Shown here piece after piece: positions 22,833 to 34,520 of a DNA stretch of 64,000 nucleotides (position 1 is the stretch's first letter; every line of letters starts with the position of its first letter). This DNA comes from Sesamum alatum (taxonomy: Eukaryota > Streptophyta > Magnoliopsida > Lamiales > Pedaliaceae): contig JACGWO010000001.1 in the NCBI GenBank assembly GCA_034509735.1, positions 36,025,966 to 36,089,965 of the forward strand, given 5' to 3'. The position numbers and the translations under genes were made by a program. Below the pieces are notes generated by a model, which was given only the letters and a program-made list of their open reading frames with translations, did not search any database and was not told where the DNA came from.

Positions 22833-25497
22833 TGAAGGACAAGCGGATCCGCCCGGGAGCGCGAGCGGAAGCAAGAAAGCGTGGAAAGTGCGTAAATTTA
22901 AATCAAATTCAAAATACGCGAATCCCAAGGGGTGTACCCTTGGGTGCTCAACCGGGCGTTCGATGTAGGATGTGTAAATATTAAAACATATATTTAAACA
23001 CATAGGGCATAGATATACAAATGAAATCAATCAAAGCGTAATAAACCGTTACCTTTGATTGTTTAGCGTATGCTCCCGGCTACTAGCGTTGTTCCTTCTT
23101 CGGAATGCTCACGAAATCCAAACGTATGGATTCTCCAAAGGTGATCCACACCACACCGGAAGAAACACACGTTCTTCTGCTAGAAAAGAATGGGTTTAGG
23201 AAGGAATCGGTTTAAGAGAAGAACACTATGAATTAGTGTTCTCTTAAACTTACTTTGTTCTTCTTCTTGATTCAAAATCAAGTGTTCTTCACTAGGTTCA
23301 TCCAAGGATGTCTAGATTCATTCCAATCAATCACCATATGCTAGGTGTTGTATATTCTAATATATATACATAATTAATGTGATTATTGGAATGTGTCTAG
23401 GTTCATCCAAGGATGTCTAGATTCATTCCAATCAATCACCATCAATTCTTCAATCAAGCCTACCAAAATTTATGGTATGATCAAATCATACCAAAAGGGA
23501 AGAGCTTGATTGGAGTTGATTTGTCTCTTTCCAAAAGAGACAAGTCAACATACCACCTAGCATGCAACATGGCTGATTTTGCTTCCTCCAAGGGAGCATG
23601 TCGGCTATGTTTAATAAAAGGAAGAATTCCAACTTCTTCCTATTCCAAATTAGGAATTATTTCTCCTCTAGGGTATAATTTAACGGACCGGTTTTTATCG
23701 TAATTCAATTACGACACCCAATATTAAATCCAATTTAATGTCCACTTAAATCATTCCTGTTGATCTTTTAATCCAATTAAAAGATCCAACGTCTCAATAT
23801 CTCAACTTTCCATATTTAATCGAAAATCCAATTTACCGATTAAATGAAAGCTCGATACAATATCGGCCCGTCCATCCAATGGACTTTCCCTTAAGTAATC
23901 CAATTACTTATTTTATCCTTCGAGATTGACTCCAAGTCGATCTCTCAACTTCCTCGGTGATTTGTGTGNNNNNNNNNNNNNNNNNNNNNNNNNNNNNNNN
24001 NNNNNNNNNNNNNNNNNNNNNNNNNNNNNNNNNNNNNNNNNNNNNNNNNNNNNNNNNNNNNNNNNNNNNNNNNNNNNNNNNNNNNNNNNNNNNNNNNNNN
24101 NNNNNNNNNNNNNNNNNNNNNNNNNNNNNNNNNNNNNNNNNNNNNNNNNNNNNNNNNNNNNNNNNNNNNNNNNNNNNNNNNNNNNNNNNNNNNNNNNNNN
24201 NNNNNNNNNNNNNNNNNNNNNNNNNNNNNNNNNNNNNNNNNNNNNNNNNNNNNNNNNNNNNNNNNNNNNNNNNNNNNNNNNNNNNNNNNNNNNNNNNNNN
24301 NNNNNNNNNNNNNNNNNNNNNNNNNNNNNNNNNNNNNNNNNNNNNNNNNNNNNNNNNNNNNNNNNNNNNNNNNNNNNNNNNNNNNNNNNNNNNNNNNNNN
24401 NNNNNNNNNNNNNNNNNNNNNNNNNNNNNNNNNNNNNNNNNNNNNNNNNNNNNNNNNNNNNNNNNNNNGGTTCACCCTCAGCTAGACTTGGGCCCGTGTC
24501 CCACAAGGGCCCGTTACCATGGGTGGTCGTCTAGCAACGGTCCATGGCACTAGAGACTAGGTGAATTGGCGTGAACATTTAGGCGCCGATTCCGTACGGG
24601 TACGATCCTTCCGTCTACCGTCTCCCGGCCTTAGTCTAGGGTATGGAATTGGGCGTCGGTTTCCATCCTTGACTAGGCATCTATGCTTAATACTCGAGAC
24701 CACGTATACTTCATTGCGTCGACACAGGAAACCATTCCCTCTTCGACCAACCACTGTGGCCACAGCTTCAAACAGCATGAACGTGTCTCCGAGTGCATAG
24801 GAGATACCTCTATCACATACTGACAGGGGACGGATCCTCTTCTTGGAATCCACCGTCCTCGCTACACATTCTGACTGCACTGGACAAGGCTTATGATAAT
24901 CATCTTACAGAATGATTACCTCTCGCCAGATCCAAGATACAGCCGTCTTGTGCACGTGACTGCCATGATCCCTCAAGGCTGAGGATTACTCCCGTACTAT
25001 CGGAACCGGGGAAAACCAATCATACCGACCAAGCCTCCAAGGCTTCCATATGATGATCCCCGCGAGTCAGTCCAGTCGGCTCGACCCCAGTCGACCAACC
25101 CATCAAGATCGTGTAGGCGTCCCACGCCTGTCGCCGATGAAACACGGCACTCATCCAATGAACACGACTCTTGACGCAAGTCTCAATAGGACTCTCGATA
25201 CCTTGTCTCGAGGTCCTCGTCTTGGAACGTTTCAGACCCAACTCTTAATCAGTTGGTTCCATGACCACCATCCAATGCGTGGCCCAACTGCACGAGTTGT
25301 TATCCATGGTCTGTGGGCTTTGTTGCGATATAAGTTAAACACCATTTTAACAAATGTAAAATGAGCGCAACAAAGAAGGTACCATTGGTGACGAATACTC
25401 ATCTTATTCATCACATAATAATATTACATTCTCATCAAGTTGTCGGATAGGTTACAAATTGCCAAACCTATTGGCTTTCTGGTCACCTATTCCAACA
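22833..25497 (-). repeat. A2 5' LTR, rearranged and containing an assembly gap
   Basis: It has normal TG...CA ends. Near 23284 about 110 bp present in the 3' LTR is replaced by a second copy of a 46-bp stretch (23292-23337, repeated at 23397-23442). It also contains 500 N. Confidence 0.9.
23969..24468. other. Assembly gap, 500 N
   Basis: Exactly 500 unknown bases. Flanks end GGTGATTTGTGTG and resume GGTTCACCCTCAG; in the other LTR these are only 10 bp apart, so the length looks like a placeholder. Open frames drawn through it are meaningless. Confidence 0.98.
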
Positions 25498-25502
25498 GTT
25501 CC

Positions 25503-27410
25503 TTCTCCGGAATTCTCACGAAATCCAAATGTATGGATTCTCCAAAGGTGATTCACACCACACCAAAAGAAACAAACGTTTCCTTCGCTAGAAGAAAATA
25601 GGTCTAGGAAAGAATCGGTTCAAGAGAAAAACACTATGCGTTAGTGTTCTCTTAAACCTACTTTGTTCTTCCTTTTGATTCAAAATCAAGTGAAGAACAC
25701 AAGTGGGAGAGGGTGAGAGATGGCTGAGAGTGAGATAGGAGAAGGGCCGAATTTTTGCTTCACTTTTCCTAGAAAAGATGAATTATATTTCTTCCATTAC
25801 AAGGTGTTGTATATACTCATATATACATAATTAATGTGATTATTGGAATGTGTCTAGGTTCATCCAAGGATGTCTAGATACATCCCAATCAATCATCATT
25901 AATTCTTCAATCAAGCCTACTAACTTTTAAGGTATGATCAAATCATAACAAAAGGGAAGGGCTTGATTGGAGTTGATTTGTCTCTTTCTAAAAGAGACAA
26001 GTCAACTACCACCTTGCACGAAGCATGGCTGGTGTTAGCTTCCTCCAAGGGAGCATTTTTGGCCATGCTCTTTATGGGAAGAAGTCCAACTTCTTCCTAT
26101 TCCAAAATAGGAATTATTTCTCCTCTCGGGTCAAAATTTAACGGACCGGGTTTTATCGTAATCCAGTTACGACGAATCAAAAATTAAATCCAATTTAATG
26201 TCCACCTAAATTATTCTCGTTGGTCTTTTAATCTAATCAAAAGATCAAACATCTCAACTTTCCATATTTAATCGACAAATCCAATTTACCGATTAAACGA
26301 GAGCCCGATACAATATCGGCCCGTCCATCCTATGGACTATCCGTTAAGTAATCCAATTAATTCTTTATCCTTTGAGATTGACTCCAATTCAATCTCTCAA
26401 CCTTTTCTGTGGTTTATGTGTGACCCTTTAGGTTCACCCTCAGCTAGACTTGGGCCTGTGTCTTACGAGGGTCCGTTACCATGGGTGGCCGCCTAGCAAC
26501 GGTCCATGGTACTAGAGACTAGGTGAATGTTGGCATGAACATTTAGGCGCCGATTCCGTACGGGTACGGTCCCTCCGTCTACTGTCTCCCGGCCTTAGTC
26601 TAGGGTATGGAATTGGGCGTCGGTTCCCATCCTTGATTAGGCATCTATGCTTAATACTCGGGACTACGTATGTTTCATTGCGTCGACACAGGAAATCATT
26701 CCCTGTCCGACCAACCACTGTGGCCACAACTTCAAACAGCATGAACGTGTCTCCGAGCACATAGGAGATACCTCTGTCACATACTGACAGGGGACGGATC
26801 CTCTTCTTGCAATCCAACGTCCTCGCTACACATTTTGACTGCACTGGACAAGGCTTATGATAATCATCTTACAGAATGATTACCTCTCGCCAGATCCCAG
26901 ATATAGCCGTCATGTGCACGCGACTGCCATGATCCCTCAAGTCTGAGGATTATTCCCGTACTATCGGAACCAAGAAAAACCAATCATACCGACCAAGCCT
27001 CCAAGGCTTCGATATGATGATCCCCGCGAGTCAGTTCAGTTAGCTCGACCCCAGTCGACCAACCCATCCAATGATCACGACTCTTGACACAAGTCTCAAT
27101 AGGGCTCTCGATGCCCTGTCTCAAGGTCCCCGACTTGGAACGTTTTAGACCCAACTCTTAGTCAGTTGGTTTCATGACCACCATCCAATGTGTGGCCCAA
27201 CTGCACGAGTTGTTATCCATGGTCTGTCGGCTTTGTTGCGATATAAGTTAAACACCATTTTAACAAATGTGAAATGAGCGCAACAAAGTAAGCACCAAAA
27301 GTGACGAATACTCATTTTATTCATCACATAATAATATTACATTTACATCAAGTTGTCAGATAGGTTACAAATCGCCAAACCTATTGGCTTTCTTGTCACC
27401 TATTCTAACA
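25503..27410 (-). repeat. B1 3' LTR, right piece
   Basis: It resumes the LTR after A2 and ends at TATTCTAACA (27410). It is more diverged from A1-A3 LTRs than they are from each other. The next two bases (AT) could be the start of the polypurine tract, after which RNase H and part of RT are deleted. Confidence 0.85.
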
Positions 27411-27412
27411 AT

Positions 27413-29177
27413 GCAGTATCCGAATGGACTTAGCCATTGCTACAGGCGAGTAGGTTTCCTCAAAATCGACCCCGGGTCGCTGAGTGTAACCTTTCGCCAC
27501 AAGCCTAGCTTTGAAGGTTGTAACCTCCCTGTCAGCTGCAAGCTTACGTTTGTAGACCCATTTACACCCTACGGGTTTTACCCCTTTGGGTGGGTCCACT
27601 AGGGTCCAAACCTGATTTGTACCCATCGAGTCTATCTCGGATTTCATGGCCTCAAGCCACTTATCCGAATCGATGTCCGACATCGCTTCTCTGTACGTCT
27701 TTGGATCATTATCCAACTGACCGGTCAGGCCCAGAAATCCATACCTATCAGGTGCATGGGATACTCTGGCTGACCTACAGATGACTGGAACATTATCAGT
27801 GGGAACTACCAGCTCAGATTCCTCAAGGAGTACCTCATCGCGTCGACTATACGATGGAAAACCCTTTTCCAAGAACACGGCATTCCGCGAGACAAAAAAC
27901 CTTTTGCTCGGAGGGATCATAGAAATACTACCCCACAGTTTCTTTCGGATAGCCGATGAACCTGCATAAACTAGACATCAAGTCCAATTTATACCCCACT
28001 AATCTCTTGACATATGCGGGGCAACCCCACACTTTCAAGTATTTGTAGGAGGCAGGCTCGCCATGCCATATCTCATATGGCGTCTGGGATATCTTCTTAG
28101 ATGGCGCCAAGCTCAAAACTTTGGCCGCCCTCTCAAGAGAGTATCCTCAGAAGGAAAGGAGGAGTTCAGTAAAACACATAATGGATCGGACCATGTCCAA
28201 CAAGGTCCGATTCCTCCTTCCAGACACACCATTAAGTTGTGGTGTTCCAGGAGGGGTCCACTGAGAGAGAATCCCATTCTCTTTTAGATAATCAGTAAAC
28301 TCACCACTCCAATACTCTCCACCTTGGTCCGACCGAAGGGCTTTGATCTTTCGATCGGTTTGGTTCTCCACTTCAAGTTTGTATTCCTTAAACCTGCCAA
28401 AGGCTTAAAACTTGTACCTCATCAGGTAAACTTACCCATATCATGAGTGATCATCGGTAAAGGTTATGAAATACGAGTACCCACCTCTAGCCTGAGTATT
28501 TAGTGGGCCACAGACATCCGTATGGATCAAATCCAATAGATCATTGGCTAGCGTGCTTTCCCCAACAAAGGGTTTCTTGGTCATCTTTCCCTTCAGACAG
28601 GATTCGCAAGTCGGCAGGTTGTCCAAATCGTCTATTTCTAGACTCTTTGAGTCCACCAACTTTCTTATCCTATCTTTAGAAATATGACCTAATATCGCAT
28701 GCCATATCTGTGCGTTATTGTGATCTTCACGTTTTTGTTTGTGTTCCGCAGTCATAATCCAATTAGACTGTTGAAGTATGTACAGACCGTTTACCAATGT
28801 ACCAAGCAGATGAGAAATACCATCTTTAATAATGAAAAAGCCATTTTTATTGATGGTAAATTCAAATCCCTTCTTGTCAAGGACTGGGATAAAAACAATG
28901 TTTTTAATCATGCTAGGTACATAGAAACTGTTGTTTAGTACAATCCTAACATGACTACTAATGGCTAAATCCATCAATTCTACGGTTTCCGCAGCAACGG
29001 CCTTGCCATCGCCTAGCCTCAGGATCATCTCATCCTTGGTTAGCATTCTGCTTCTTTGCAGTACCTGCAAATCATTGCAGATGTGAGCACCACACCCGGT
29101 ATCCAATACCCATGAAGCAGAATTAGTTATCATGTTTACTTCAACCACAAACATACCTGGGTTGGAGAGGAGTTGTG
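27413..29177 (-). pseudogene. B1 pol remnant: RT start, integrase, protease, end of gag
   Basis: Open pieces are 27405-27920 (integrase tail and RT fingers with VGCKWVYKRK), 28147-28371 (integrase core with SDQGGEY; SERRNR is SGRRNR here, so the catalytic Glu is Gly) and 28441-29164 (protease LDTGCG and the integrase zinc finger with CESC). Several frameshifts separate them. The left end begins inside RT right after the LTR, so the C-terminal pol is deleted. The right end is cut by C1 in the zinc-knuckle region at TTGTG. Confidence 0.83.
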
Positions 29178-31177
29178 TGTTAGAATAGGTGACCATGTAA
29201 GCCAATTTAGGCAGGAATATGTAACCTATGTCTAGACAATTCTTTGGTATTTGATAAAAACATTTATGAATAAAGAAGTGAAAATTCATATGGCAATACT
29301 TTGTTTACGTTCACTTATCTGCATTTACACTTCTGTTCACTACGCAAATAAAGCCCACGGACTGAGTAACGTTTTCGGGGACTGGGACTACGCTTGGAGG
29401 TAGGTCCATGAAATCAGTCTCACCGAATCAGTCCGGAAATCTCCAAGTCAAGGAATCCCGAAAATGGGTACCAGGATTCCCTTTGAGACTTGCACTAAGC
29501 ATCTGCTGTCGTATTTCATCGACGGATGAAGAAGGTCGTCTGAGCAGTGTTAGTGGGTTAGCATGCTAGGAAGCAGCTGACTGAGGTGACTCGCGGGAAC
29601 CGTCTTACGGAGGACCTTGAGTATGGTCAGCAGGGTATGACGTGTATTTCCGGCTCCAACGGTACAGGCCAAGTCCTTTGACTTGAGGAACTGTTGAGTT
29701 TACCTGTGCATCAGGTCTGTATCTTAGATATGGTGAGAGATTGCCAAAATACTCTTGAGTAGTCATAAGCCATGTCTAGTGCAGCTCGGGTGTACAGAGT
29801 GACAGTAGTTTCGAAGAAAGGATCTATCTCCTGTCAAAAGGTATTGACAGTTGAGTCTCATGTATGCTCTGTGTCTTGTCCCTAAAATCTGTGGCCACAG
29901 TAACTGAACAGAAGGGAAAGGTTTCCCTTGCGGCGTTCAGTAAGGACAGACCGACACTTAGGTCCAAAATGGGTACCTGCTTTTTACGTGCCCTAGACTC
30001 TAAGTGATGAGACCGAAGACAGAAGGACAAGTGTACTGTTAGAGCCTAAATGTTCATCCCCGAATATTTCACCTAGTCACTAGTGCCATGGACCGTTGCT
30101 AGATGGCCACCCATGGTAACGGACGAATTCTAGGAATCCGACCAAGTCTAGCTGAATGGTGAACCTAAAGAGTCACACACTATCCACACACACTTAGTAT
30201 TTAATTTGGAATTAAATATTGGAGTAAAGGAATGATTAAATTATATTTAATCGGGTCCTATATTTTCTTGGAGAAATTAATTCCTTCTATTTGATAAAAG
30301 GAATTAAATTAATAAATATGATTTATTAAAAGGGTTGATTTAATGGGCTTAGAATAAATTATAATATTAATTTATTATATTATATTTATTCTTTTAGCCT
30401 TTTGGAATATTTAATAGGATTTAAATATTCCATTAAATTAAAATCAACGGTTGAGATGGAAAGGGGAGATGGAAGGCTAGGATTCGTTTGACTAGGTCAA
30501 ACACTAGTTTGACTAGGACATTGACTAGGTCAAAATCCTAGTCAAATTAGGTTACTTAGAGTTTGAGTTTAAAGAGGATTAAACTCTTCCTCTATATAAA
30601 CCTCTAGCTTCCAACATTTATGAGTTTGATGATTCTTGAAAAACACACACACAACACACACTCTCTCCTCTCCTCTCTCGTCCGCCCCTCTCTCTCTCTC
30701 TCTCACCAAGAAAGTATTTTCTTGTTCTTTTGTTCTTGGAACAATTGAACTAAGGAAGATCGATCCCGTTAAATCATAACGCGTGGTTGATCTATCCTGT
30801 CCAAAATAATACTTTTTCGTTGCTAGCACGACGTGCAAGAATACGTGGGTGGATCGTGTGTCACGATTTGGAGGACCTCAAGAACGAGGTCTTGGTGCAA
30901 AACGGGGAACATCGCGAGTAGCAGTTGAAGACGAAAACGACAACGGGTAGGTCTCGTTTTAAGATTTTTGTCCCTCTTTAATTTTCAACTCTATGGCCTC
31001 CATGATTTCTTTATTTGTTTTATGATCATGAGATACACCAAACGCCTGGGAACCTCAAGGGCACACCCCTTGAGCGTGTTCTTCAAATTAAAAGCATGCC
31101 TTTTATTTTAATATATTTATTTTTACCGCCCTTCCGCATTCGCGCAATTCCCGGGACGATCCACCAGATTTCTTTCA
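29178..31177 (+). repeat. C1 5' LTR
   Basis: 2000 bp, from TGTTAGAATAGGTGACCAT to TTTCTTTCA. It contains the block shared with family A (30069-30117), the palindrome CTGTGGCCACAG (29889-29900), the W-box array and the TATA box. Confidence 0.94.
30488..30600 (+). promoter_or_regulatory. C1 5' LTR promoter: W-box array and TATA box
   Basis: Six TTGAC cores (three per strand) lie in 30488-30545. A TATA box TATATAAA follows at 30593-30600. A CT-rich stretch lies downstream (about 30660-30705). TTGAC[C/T] is the established WRKY factor core. Layout and spacing are identical in the other family-C LTRs that keep this region. Promoter activity is inferred. Confidence 0.65.
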
Positions 31178-31178
31178 G

Positions 31179-31190
31179 TGGTATTAGAGC
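31179..31190 (+). other. C1 primer binding site, one mismatch
   Basis: TGGTATTAGAGC, one C-to-T change from the tRNA-Met match seen in C2 and C4. Confidence 0.88.
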
Positions 31191-33372
31191 CCGGTTCGGT
31201 GTATAGGCCTAGGGTTTATGTGCATTATAAGCATGAAACGTGATATTGGCATGTTTTTATATTAAATCTTGATCGCTCTTGATTTTAAGCATGTCGATTT
31301 TATTGCTTTTAATTCGTGTGAATTTATGAATGTTGGTAATTTTCTATTTTTCTTGGGAAACGGGGGTGGAAAATTGAACGGAAAACGAGAAACGACGCAG
31401 CCGGCCAGCCGGAGGGGGGCAGCGCACAGCAAGAAAGGCTGCGCGCAGGGCAGCGCCTCCAGGCGCGCGCGCACGCAGACAAGGGTGTCTGCGCGCGCGC
31501 GCACGCAAAGCCGCGCCCCTGCGAGTCTGCGCGCGGACGGGCTCTGGGCAGCGCCGCCAGGCGCGCGCGCACGCAGACGGAGGAGTCTGCGCGCGCGCGC
31601 CCGGCAGGCGTGCCCAGTGCGCGTCTGCGCGCGCACTGCGCACGGCACGGCCGGCAGCCAGCAGGCCAGCGTGCGCGCAAGGCAGGGGAGCCTGCGCGCG
31701 CGGCGGCCTGCCGGATTGCCAGGCCGTGCAGTGCGCTGCCGGCCAGGCAGCGCCTGCGCGCGCGCAAGGGCGGCAGGCTGAGCCTGCTGCCCTGTGTGCG
31801 TGCCGGCGGCGGCGGCGGCGGCGGCAGCGGCTGCTGCTGCTGCTAGGGTTTCAAAACCCTAGCAGTATTTTTCTCTTAATTTTTTAATTATTCTCAGTTT
31901 TAATTTTGAATTAATTCTGAAAAATCGGTTTTTTGGTTCAATTATGCCTATTTTCTAAAAAACATTATTTTAGGAGTAAAATAAATTTGATTTGGAATCC
32001 CGGGGTTATTTTACTTAAAATAATGAAGAAAGGTTTTCCTAAAACGAGAAAATATTATTACCAATATTTGTGTTTTATTATTGTCACACGTTGTGCACAT
32101 ATTTATTTATTATTTTGGATATTTATGATTGGAAATCATATGTTGTTGGTATTATGTAATTATATGATTGGATCATGTGATTATGTGTGTTGGATGGAAA
32201 TGGATGATCGCGAGCCCTACACCGAATGTATGGTTTATTTTCTGTTGGGCCTGTGTGCCTCTTTTACTGCTTTCTCCTTCTCTCTTTCTAGTTGCCTTGG
32301 AATAATAAGGCATTCTACCTCCCTCCTTATGTACTCCCCACGGGTTTTCGCTGGGGTTTCTATTTTTTAATATGTAATGAGAGTAGACTAGGAGTGAGGT
32401 TTCCTTTTTGTAATTGGTGGAGAAGAAGGAAGGACCACATGGAGAGCCCAGACGGGAGGTCCCTTGGAGTTTTCCATGAAGTGAAGGAAGAGAAAAAGAG
32501 ACCAAGGCCCATCAGCATGATGATTGGGTTACTATTAATGTAATAGTATAGGACCAACCCTAGATTGACCATAGATCCACTGCGGGCTCAGTCGGTCGCA
32601 TAGGATTCGGGCTCGTGATCATCCAACAGGGGCGTGCTAGGCTTTAATTTTGCATGTGGTTATGATGATGAATGAATGGGTTGTTTATTTATCATATAAC
32701 TGCTATGGATGGTTTATTTACGCATTATGGATGTATGTGTAGATATTTATTTATTTGGGATCTCGGTCATTACTTACTCTCACATTGGTTGGACCAGTGT
32801 CAAAATATTAGACCCTAGACAAAGTGGACATGAACTCTAAGAGTTTGTCTATGCCTTCCAATCCATGGCATAGTGAGGAAGCTGCTTTAGGTCAATAGCG
32901 TGGTCTCACGAGTCGTGGCACGTCATTGTACTTAAAGGAAGCTGCATTATGTCATGAACGAAAAGCGGGCTGCTGCTACCTGTCTCACGAGTCGTGGGGG
33001 TACCAGTGGGTTCGTGGCTCGGTCGATTGGGTTGGGTCTAACGCCCAATTAACATGATTCGCTTGGAGTCCTCGGGATCATGTGAAAGGGTGAGGCAATA
33101 ATCTTGGGAATCTCGTGGAACGAGAATGGTATGGAATACCTCCCACAGGATCTTTTCCATGCGAATCATAAAAGCGGGGTATAGGAAAAATCGCTATGGA
33201 TCCCAAGCCCACTTGGAAAGGATTTCCCGAAAACCACGTTTGAGAGTACCGTGTTTTCGTACAAATAGTGGGAGGATTAAATGACTAAAGTCCATGCATT
33301 TAATTATCAAACCAATGTCTTTTATTTTCTGCTGATCGCGCGCGCTGTTTTCTAAAATGAAGATTTTTAAAA
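31191..33372 (+). other. C1 5' leader, noncoding
   Basis: About 2.2 kb. The GC-rich tract (31390-31842) has two near-perfect hairpins (31463-31504 and 31561-31600) and a GGC/CTG run. It is followed by an inverted telobox pair (31843-31862). The conserved block is at about 32550-32640. Palindromes CACGAGTCGTG are at 32907-32917 and 32986-32996. Long frames through the GC tract reflect the lack of AT-rich stop codons, not genes. Confidence 0.8.
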
Positions 33373-34520
33373 ATGTCTAAGAACCCACTTTCCACCATTC
33401 TTGAGACAAACAAATTCAATGGAACAAACTACAACGACTGGTTGCGCAATCTCAGGATAGTCCTAGATTACGAGAACCAAGGCTATGTCATGGACGAGCC
33501 TCTCCCTAGGACCTTACCGGAAGGATCCACGCCAGAAGAACGTGAGACGTTCGAGACTTGGCATAAGGATAACCGGAAGGTCCGTAGCCTCATACTTGTT
33601 TCGATGACCAATGAGATTCAGAAGCAATATGAAAGGCTAGACGATGTCCCTTCCATCATGGCTCGCCTTAAAGATTGCTATGCAGTCCCGGACCGGCATA
33701 CTAGGTATGTCGCGACCAAGGCGTTCTTTGGAACGAAAATGACAGAAGGATCCTCTGTACAAGAGCACGGGGTTAAAATGCTTACCCTGGTGGAAAAGCT
33801 CGAGGACCTAAAGGCAGGTCTCGATAATGAAACGTACATTGATGTGATCCTTCAGTCACTCCCACCCTCCTTTGACCAATTTATCGTCAACTACAACATG
33901 AACGCACTTGAGAAGGGCTTTCGTGAGTTGATTAATATGTTGATGCAATACGAGGCAACGACAAAGAAGTCCACGCCTTCGGTATTGTTTGGAGGTGCTT
34001 CGACTTCTAATACGAAAGGCAAGGGTGCCGGACGTTGGAAGAAGAAGAAAGGGAAGGAAAAGTCGTCAAAGCAGCTACGAACACTAAGAGTGTTCCCATT
34101 GCCAAAGAGGGGAAAGGCAAAGGAAAGGGAAAGGTTGTCTCCACACAACAGTCGAAGGCATATGACATATGTATCAACTGTCGTGAGAAAGGGCATTGGA
34201 AGAGAGAGTGCCCCAAACTCTTCTCGAACCAAGGTATATATGTGATTGAGGTTAATATGGTCACTAGTTCTGCCTCTTGGGTATTAGATACCGGCTGTGG
34301 AGCTCACATTTGCAATGACTTGCAGGTGTTGAAAAGAAGCAGAAAACTGGGTAGCGGGGACATGATCCTGAAGCTTGGGAATGGCAAGGCCATCTCGGCA
34401 GAAGCAGTAGGATCCGCCACTCTAGTGATTAGTGATAGTATTAGCATAGATTTAGAGCAAGTTTATTTTGTACCTAGTATGATTAAAAAACATCATTTCC
34501 ATTCCATTGTTGGACAATAG
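33373..34520 (+). pseudogene. C1 gag-protease, frameshifted
   Basis: It starts at MSKNPLST and is open through the Gag domain. One lost G near 34065, compared with C2, shifts the frame. The zinc knuckle CINCREKGHWKREC and the protease motif LDTGCG are read in the frame 34035-34520. A second frameshift lies near 34490. Gag is recognisably homologous to A1 Gag (same start, ILETNKFNGTNY), but many positions differ. Confidence 0.88.

Larger units (their letters stand above)
13263..25497 (-). mobile_element. A2, family-A element with deleted RT
   Basis: It has both LTRs (13263-15490 and 22833-25497), polypurine tract, pol, gag, leader and primer site. TSD is GTACC (13258-13262) and GTTCC (25498-25502), one base different; removing A2 restores the expected LTR sequence GCGTTGTTCCTTCTCC apart from that base. 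A solo C LTR (C3) lies in its gag and a 500-N gap in its 5' LTR. RT carries the same 340-bp deletion as A3, so it is a defective copy that must have depended on proteins from elsewhere if the deletion preceded insertion. Confidence 0.92.

Noticed and set aside
23913..24553. Frames of about 170-200 codons through the N gap
   Set aside because: They consist of unknown residues and are artefacts of the gap.
31262..31846. Long Arg/Ala-rich frames on both strands in the GC-rich leader tracts (also 7451-7855, 50036-50719, 54200-54655, 60820-61479)
   Set aside because: GC-rich repeats rarely contain stop codons. Frames are open in up to five readings at once, are not conserved, and run into noncoding leader.
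32902..33000. Possible CRISPR-like or tandem repeat array from the repeated 16-mer
   Set aside because: Only two copies per leader, in a plant retrotransposon. A cis-acting leader motif fits better.
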